From Strobilurus pachycystidiatus (Eukaryota; Basidiomycota; Agaricomycetes; Agaricales; Physalacriaceae), in the NCBI GenBank assembly GCA_019915135.1, contig JAHLMK010000002.1:2294001-2358000 (forward strand): a stretch of DNA of 64,000 bases. Reading direction: 5' to 3'. Each line of letters starts with the position of its first letter. Within the stretch, counting starts at the first letter, position 1. Shown piece by piece: positions 57,647 to 64,000 of this stretch. The notes under the pieces were generated by a model. It made no database searches, was not told where the DNA came from, and was given only the letters and a program-made list of their open reading frames with translations. Both the position numbers and the translations under genes were made by a program.

Positions 57647-59713
57647 TTAGGTCGCAAGTGTTGCGCCTTTTTCACCAATGTCCGTACAACTACCATCCAG
57701 ACTACCACCCAGATGAGCAATATGAGCGGGGAAAGTACGAACAAGTCTACAGGAAGAACAAGCAGTGTACGCAGTAAAGACTAAAGACCACACGTCTCTG
57801 GGAATGCCTAAGCGTGAATTCCAAGACATCATTGCCAGCCCGAGAGGATGATCAAGGAACTCTTGGACGGGAATATTTTGTCGATCGACAGTGTCCGGGA
57901 AGGTGCGGAGCTCCAGCGTCTCAACATCATCCAAATGAGGGTGCATAGTGCGCACTATCAATCAGAGTTCAGTCTAAGATTCCAAAATATGAGAATCAAC
58001 ACGTACCACTCGCTGGCTCTGGCCAGTTCTGACAGATGTTTCGATCCAAATGATGGTGGTAGCCTTCCACAGAGAACATACACTTGCACGCGGTGCACAG
58101 ACGGGTAGACTTGCGAAGGACGTCTACAGTCACCCGAGGGATACCAAAGATGGAGTTGAGATCTCAAATTGCGCAACCAATACTGGTATAGAAGAAATCA
58201 AGATGGTTCCAAGGGAGCGCGTCACAGCCGGGGTTCATCTTGACCTCATACGGTGCGAGGAGATCATGGATAGGGCTCGACTGCACAAACGCAGGATGAT
58301 CGGTGAAGCGGGCCTGGCTGTTCCTTGGGTCATGCTCGTTCATGATTTTGTTGATCAGACCCATGTCTGGAATAGACTAGTGAGCATAGCGTAATATGTT
58401 TAGAATGAGATTGGAAATACCTGAGATGGCACGCGCCCGAGCCGCCACAGAGGGAAAGTAGCCGCTATGTCGTCCTTGACGGGTCCGGAAAGATATGTTC
58501 ACCTGATCTAGGGCAGGTGGCCTTGCACCGAGTTCTCCCAGATGAACAATGCGTGGGTTCCGCGCCAAGTCTTGAACACGATCAATGTGTGCGCGCATGT
58601 CTTCCTCGTGCACTGGGATGATGACAGTCAGTGTATGTAAGAGAATGTTATGAGAGAATTGCTTACTTTGACGCTCTTCCTCCTCATCTTCTCCGTACAT
58701 CCCAACCAGATAGTCGTCCATTTCTTGAACGGTGTTGACAACAACAGAGGGCTGAACAAGGGGAATAATCACTAGAGGTGTTGGTTTGAGTACAAGTGCG
58801 CGAAAGACAACACAGACGAACCATAATGGCGCGGATAGTGATTGACAGGGCACTGGAACACGTCGTAAGTACCCCCATCAATGCGCTGATTGAGGGCGAT
58901 TTCCATTCGGCATTCGTCGTCCTCTAGAACTGGATTGAGACCATGGATACAAAGTGGTCGAGTATTCAACACTGCATGAAACATACCATATTTACGCTGG
59001 AAATATGGTGAAAAAATGTAAAATTTATTTAGCATTTTTTCACTTTGAAAATGATAAAATTATCATAAAATTAAGTAAAAATATGATGAATACATCTGAT
59101 TATAGCAGGGTATAGCATATATTTACTATATTTTCATGTATTTTTACAATATTTTTTATCATTTTTCAAGTGAAAATATGCTACAGAAATTTTACATTTT
59201 TTCATCATATTTCAGGAGTAAATATGATATGTTTCATGCAGTGCAAAGGCTGAGCGCCGAGGGAGCCAGCCCCAACTTGGGCCATACCCCCCCCTCGAAA
59301 GACACGATGTGGACTACAGGAGCATGAATAGGGAATGCGACTGAACAGGAAAGAAAGACACACCGGAACCAAGGGACTAGCTCTCCAGTCGCCCTGTCCA
59401 GATGGAACATAAGTCCTTGCGCATTGCCCTCCCTCAGTTGCCGTACAAGAGCATCCACGCTGGCAGAGCTGGGTTCATTGGCAAGGAAGTCGAGTTGACG
59501 CTGTGGATCCCCAGGGGGAAGAGTGACTCCAGGGCGTGTTTGCTGGCTAAGAGGTTCCGAGACGCGACGAGAGGCACGACGGTATTGAGCATGGGCCTGA
59601 GGCCGTGCGTATCCATGAGCAGATGCGGACTGGGGAGTGTTATGGAGCGGGAAACGCGCTTGGTAAGGCTGGAAAGAGCGCTGGCTTTGCCGTCCTCGTC
59701 CTTGGAACGCCAT
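57647..59713 (-). pseudogene. Larger module-family gene Z3, broken by TGA and a MITE
   Basis: Exons mirrored from the right copy: 59713-59364, then 58969-58822 (with its first three bases beyond the MITE), 58771-58667, 58612-58421, 58366-58007 and 57954-57647. The N-terminal part is a Gln/Arg-rich disordered stretch (MAFQGRGRQSQRS), followed by an extra region with GLNPVLEDDE, then acidic GEDEEEE and VHLGELGARPPALDQVNIS. The module part follows: AI-stop-DLNSIFGIP with CTACKCMFSVEGYHHHLDRN then ICQNW, and SWNSRLGIPRDVWSLVFTA with CSSCRLVRTFPAHIAHL. A TGA at 58164-58166 replaces the Arg seen in Z2 (LRDFNS). The MITE sits at the start of exon 2. The exon 1-2 junction is unresolved in frame. Confidence 0.6.
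58970..59243. mobile_element. 274-bp AT-rich MITE with CACTG ends and 3-bp target duplication
   Basis: It starts CACTGCATGAAACAT and ends with the reverse complement, with imperfect inverted repeats over roughly 80 bases each, so it could form a long hairpin. It is flanked by CAA on both sides (58967-58969 and 59244-59246). The other arm of the inverted repeat has a single CAA at the matching place (61439-61441 read on the other strand) and no insertion, which proves the borders. A 3-bp duplication and CACTG ends fit the CACTA (CMC/EnSpm) group (inference). Confidence 0.88.
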
Positions 59714-60130
59714 GGAGAGAGACAGGGAGAGGTGGACTTGGAGGGAAACCCTTTGAGATTTGGATATTAAGATGGAGTTCGAAAGTACGCACCGACGGCA
59801 TCGCTGGAAAATATCCTTTTCGCTTGAGCAGAATGGAAGCCAACGGCGTCCAAGTGTACCCTGAAAAAGGTTGGGGGCGGAACGAAGGAGAGGGATCGGT
59901 ATGAAAGACATCAATTCGTAATTTGAGAAATAACTAGTGACTACTGTGACATCTGATTATTTAGATCACAAGACATCACATGGCATCCGCCCTCCGCCCA
60001 TTCCCGCCAAATCCGAGGCGGCAGGAGCGCGGACTGACGTCGTCTGTCCTTCTTCGGGTCCTCACTTTCTTCGGACAAGAAGTCCGCGTTGCGTGCTAGG
60101 CACCGGAGATACCTGTTTACTATCGACTCG

Positions 60131-60554
60131 CTTGCGGACGCGGGGAATGCAAAAGCACATTACCGTCTCAGGCTCCACGTCCTGAACGGGGCCACCTGAC
60201 TGGCGATAGAATCGCAAATGACAGGTCAAAAGTGTGCGGGAAACCGACTGCAATCAACGATTCTATACTCGTATTTATCGTAACCACGCTGCCCATTCAG
60301 TTAATGCATACCGGACGGAAAGCTGTATGACACTCCTCCGTTAAAGCTCGTGATGTACTCACTCCAATCTAGCATCCTAAAGGACGTTAGACTCCGAAAC
60401 ATGTTTACGATACATATGTCATCTTACTGGAAACCTGTGGGCGCGTTCAACCAAATAGCCAGCGCTCGCTCGTCCTGATTCCCGTTGTTGGCCTGTTCAG
60501 AAGATGATGAGAACGTCAACCCGAGTACATCCTCGAGTGTCAGGCTCCCCGAAC
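60131..60554. other. Unique spacer of the inverted repeat
   Basis: 424 bp between the arms, with no ORF of interest. The two sides diverge directly after the shared sequence TATCGACTCG. Confidence 0.85.
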
Positions 60555-60971
60555 CGAGTCGATAGTAAACAGGTATCTCCGGTGCCTAGCACGCAACGCG
60601 GACTTCTTGTCCGAAGAAAGTGAGGACCCGAAGAAGGACAGACGACGTCAGTCCGCGCTCCTGCCGCCTCGGATTTGGCGGGAATGGGCGGAGGGCGGAT
60701 GCCATGTGATGTCTTGTGATCTAAATAATCAGATGTCACAGTAGTCACTAGTTATTTCTCAAATTACGAATTAATGTCTTTCATACCGATCCCTCTCCTT
60801 CGTTCCGCCCCCAACCTTTTTCAGGGTACACTTGGACGCCGTTGGCTTCCATTCTGCTCAAGCGAAAAGGATATTTTCCAGCGATGCCGTCGGTGCGTAC
60901 TTTCGAACTCCATCTTAATATCCAAATCTCAAAGGGTTTCCCTCCAAGTCCACCTCTCCCTGTCTCTCTCC

Positions 60972-62761
60972 ATGGCGTTCCAAGGACGAGGACGGCAAAG
61001 CCAGCGCTCTTTCCAGCCTTACCAAGCGCGTTTCCCGCTCCATAACACTCCCCAGTCCGCATCTGCTCATGGATACGCACGGCCTCAGGCCCATGCTCAA
61101 TACCGTCGTGCCTCTCGTCGCGTCTCGGAACCTCTTAGCCAGCAAACACGCCCTGGAGTCACTCTTCCCCCTGGGGATCCACAGCGTCAACTCGACTTCC
61201 TTGCCAATGAACCCAGCTCTGCCAGCGTGGATGCTCTTGTACGGCAACTGAGGGAGGGCAATGCGCAAGGACTTATGTTCCATCTGGACAGGGCGACTGG
61301 AGAGCTAGTCCCTTGGTTCCGGTGTGTCTTTCTTTCCTGTCCAGTCGCATTCCCTATTCATGCTCCTGTAGTCCACATCGTGTCTTTCGAGGGGGGGGTA
61401 TGGCCCAAGTTGGGGCTGGCTCCCTCGGCGCTCAGCCTTTGAATACTCGACCACTTTGTATCCATGGTCTCAATCCAGTTCTAGAGGACGACGAATGCCG
61501 AATGGAAATCGCCCTCAATCAGCGCATTGATGGGGGTACTTACGACGTGTTCCAGTGCCCTGTCAATCACTATCCGCGCCATTATGGTTCGTCTGTGTTG
61601 TCTTTCGCGCACTTGTACTCAAACCAACACCTCTAGTGATTATTCCCCTTGTTCAGCCCTCTGTTGTTGTCAACACCGTTCAAGAAATGGACGACTATCT
61701 GGTTGGGATGTACGGAGAAGATGAGGAGGAAGAGCGTCAAAGTAAGCAATTCTCTCATAACATTCTCTTACATACACTGACTGTCATCATCCCAGTGCAC
61801 GAGGAAGACATGCGCGCACACATTGATCGTGTTCAAGACTTGGCGCGGAACCCACGCATTGTTCATCTGGGAGAACTCGGTGCAAGGCCACCTGCCCTAG
61901 ATCAGGTGAACATATCTTTCCGGACCCGTCAAGGACGACATAGCGGCTACTTTCCCTCTGTGGCGGCTCGGGCGCGTGCCATCTCAGGTATTTCCAATCT
62001 CATTCTAAACATATTACGCTATGCTCACTAGTCTATTCCAGACATGGGTCTGATCAACAAAATCATGAACGAGCATGACCCAAGGAACAGCCAGGCCCGC
62101 TTCACCGATCATCCTGCGTTTGTGCAGTCGAGCCCTATCCATGATCTCCTCGCACCGTATGAGGTCAAGATGAACCCCGGCTGTGACGCGCTCCCTTGGA
62201 ACCATCTTGATTTCTTCTATACCAGTATTGGTTGCGCAATTTGAGATCTCAACTCCATCTTTGGTATCCCTCGGGTGACTGTAGACGTCCTTCGCAAGTC
62301 TACCCGTCTGTGCACCGCGTGCAAGTGTATGTTCTCTGTGGAAGGCTACCACCATCATTTGGATCGAAACATCTGTCAGAACTGGCCAGAGCCAGCGAGT
62401 GGTACGTGTTGATTCTCATATTTTGGAATCTTAGACTGAACTCTGATTGATAGTGCGCACTATGCACCCTCATTTGGATGATGTTGAGACGCTGGAGCTC
62501 CGCACCTTCCCGGACACTGTCGATCGACAAAATATTCCCGTCCAAGAGTTCCTTGATCATCCTCTCGGGCTGGCAATGATGTCTTGGAATTCACGCTTAG
62601 GCATTCCCAGAGACGTGTGGTCTTTAGTCTTTACTGCGTACACTGCTTGTTCTTCCTGTAGACTTGTTCGTACTTTCCCCGCTCATATTGCTCATCTGGG
62701 TGGTAGTCTGGATGGTAGTTGTACGGACATTGGTGAAAAAGGCGCAACACTTGCGACCTAA
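60972..62761 (+). pseudogene. Module-family gene Z3, mirror copy, TGA-interrupted
   Basis: Exons are 60972-61321, 61436-61586, 61637-61741, 61796-61987, 62042-62401 and 62454-62761. Exons 2-6 join in one frame, apart from TGA at 62242-62244, which is shared with the left copy. Exon 1 (350 nt) does not join exon 2 in frame at the visible GT-AG sites, so either an exon is missing or this is a second defect. The intron after exon 2 starts with GTTCGT. Module residues are as in the left copy. The frame also stays open upstream to an ATG at 60774. Read-through or a downstream restart cannot be excluded. Confidence 0.6.
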
Positions 62762-63081
62762 AAAGTAGAGCCGGTTGTATATACATATCACTGCAAATTG
62801 TTTCTTGAGACTACCGTCAAACTTGACATAGTGAACGCAATATAGATCCAGCTTGCACTGCCCGAATTTGGAAATATATTGAACGCCGTTTAAACTTACA
62901 TAGGGCGGGGGCGGTCAAACTCTCTTTAAGACACCCGCCCGTACCGGTTCTTGCAACTCTGGATGAGAATCCATTGCGAAATGGGTGCGAACTTGACTGC
63001 TTCTCCGATGCGTCTGGTGCGGAAGAGTCCTCGTACAGGCTACTACAATGCTATAAAGGTCAACTACAATGCCGACTCTCC

Positions 63082-64000
63082 ATGGCGAAGTCTACTTCCA
63101 ACCAACCCAAGCCAGCCACACTTTTTGAGTATCTTCTTGGTCCTTTACCACGTCTTCGTCGCCCCCGTCCTCCAACCCCTCCGTCTCCGCTTGCTTACCG
63201 ATCTTCTCAAAACATCCGTATTCCTGCTACTACCGTCAGCGACCACTCTGATTCGGAAGTTGACGCGGCCGAAGTTCTCCTCATGCTTACTTCACCGAGA
63301 GCGAAGCGCTTCCAGCGTGATACCTGGGTCGGGTTCTTCACGGAGGACGTTGCGAAAGCTAGGGCCCATCCTGGTAAGCTTGTTGTTCGTATTCGAAATG
63401 TCTATATTGGTCTCTCTCCGTAGATGACGAAATCACCTGGGCTGTTGCCAATGCGCATCATAATCACACCCTCCAAGGTACGCTCTCTAGCTCTGTATCA
63501 ATACTCTACCCTAATGTGTTCACTGTACAGATAATCCTGCCTTACACCCACTTTATCCAAATCAAATCACAGGTGTTCGTCACCCTCTTCTTCTTCGCTA
63601 TGATGTAGAGAGATCTCCACAAGCTAGAAACTGTGCTTATGCCCAGGTTCAACATGTCGCTTCCCCCATTGGCTTGGCTCTTCGTGATTTCAACTCTACT
63701 CTGGGCGTCACCGCCTCAGCTCTTGCCGGGGTCTTCGATAGCAATTTGAACTGCGACGTCTGTGGTTGCAACTTCTCACCGGACGGTTTCACGGACCATA
63801 TTGTTGAAAAGAAATACTGTGGAAACTGGTTTGTTTGCGCCAGTGGTAAGTCCTCGTCTTTCCCAGTGTATGCTGAATCTGACTCAGTGTGACTGTAGTG
63901 AATCAGAGGCTTGTCAATGCCGCCAAAGAGGCAGTGTTAGTCCCTCAGCGCACCTTCGCATTCGGACGCACTTGGGATGATCATGGAATGCTTGTCCAGT
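63082..64000 (+). CDS. Two-module family protein, mirror copy of Z2, cut by window end
   Basis: Exons are 63082-63373, 63424-63477, 63531-63845 and from 63899 beyond the edge. Translations match Z2 (MAKSTSNQPKPATLF, CDVCGCNFSPDGFTDHIVEK), and the missing part would be the second module. No difference from the left copy was seen. Confidence 0.75.

Larger units (their letters stand above)
56408..60130. repeat. Left arm of long inverted repeat
   Basis: Reverse-complementary to 60555-64000. Position pairs sum to 120408 outside the MITE and to 120685 inside it; the 277 difference is the MITE plus its duplication. Two substitutions were noticed (59344 against 61341, and 59912 against 60773). The pairing holds to the window edge, so the true left limit is not known. 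Confidence 0.93.
60555..64000. repeat. Right arm of long inverted repeat (runs off window)
   Basis: Mirror of 56408-60130 without the MITE. It carries the mirror copies of Z3 and the start of Z2, and about 320 bp of shared intergenic sequence at 62762-63081 that contains the Z2-side promoter. Confidence 0.93.

Noticed and set aside
60774..60971. Upstream ATG of the module gene Z3 as the true start
   Set aside because: The 66 extra residues do not resemble the disordered N-termini of Z1 and Z2, and a GTGCGT donor-like site lies inside, so the ATG at 60972 was preferred; not settled.
1..64000. CRISPR arrays, bacterial operons, Shine-Dalgarno sites
   Set aside because: The sequence is eukaryotic with spliceosomal introns throughout, and no short regularly spaced repeats were seen.

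Overview
The window looks like chromosomal DNA of a filamentous basidiomycete, most probably an Agaricomycete (the order is not determinable here; Polyporales-like is a guess). The basis is intron-dense genes with introns of about 45-60 bases, a DUF6535 membrane protein, a TET/JBP-type dioxygenase, Agaricomycete-style Zn2Cys6 regulators, and conserved eukaryotic genes (VPS53, aminopeptidase P, ribosomal uS2, V-ATPase subunit E). All gene models were spliced by hand from GT-AG borders and frame continuity. Coding totals divide by three for every model with all junctions resolved; the 3' copy of the module gene near 61 kb has one unresolved junction.

Layout. 1-14.6 kb: a 3'-truncated ectodomain protein, a degenerate AAA/Mg-chelatase-like protein, VPS53 (18 exons), a GT69 CMT1-like mannosyltransferase, a kinase-like pseudogene, and a ferric reductase next to a Ctr copper transporter, which suggests a small reductive metal-uptake pair. 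14.6-31.4 kb: gene-poor stretches, a small secreted protein, a hotdog thioesterase, a disordered protein with some securin-like character, a DUF6535 protein, a Gly-rich secreted/membrane protein, and a 14-exon aminopeptidase P with a long N-terminal extension. 33-43.3 kb: three copies of a divergent pair (a four-TM protein that starts MTDTEAP, and a Zn2Cys6 transcription factor). The membrane ORFs are intact and the regulator copies are all broken. uS2 and VMA4 sit between copies.

43.3-53.4 kb is mobile-element-rich. It holds a TA-flanked TIR element at the end of the regulator pseudogene, a 9-exon transposase-like gene (MULE-like by motif order), and tail-to-tail with it a TET/JBP-type 2-oxoglutarate dioxygenase. 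The 5' end of the dioxygenase stops exactly at an LTR-type element with two apparently identical 850-bp direct repeats and no visible reverse transcriptase.

54.9-64 kb is a cluster of a multicopy gene family of unknown function. Each protein has two related modules with a C-x2-C...H...C pattern. The cluster lies in a near-perfect inverted repeat (arms of at least 3.4 kb, 424-bp spacer) that runs off the right edge of the window. One arm carries a 274-bp CACTG-ended TIR element that the other arm lacks, so the empty site can be read directly.
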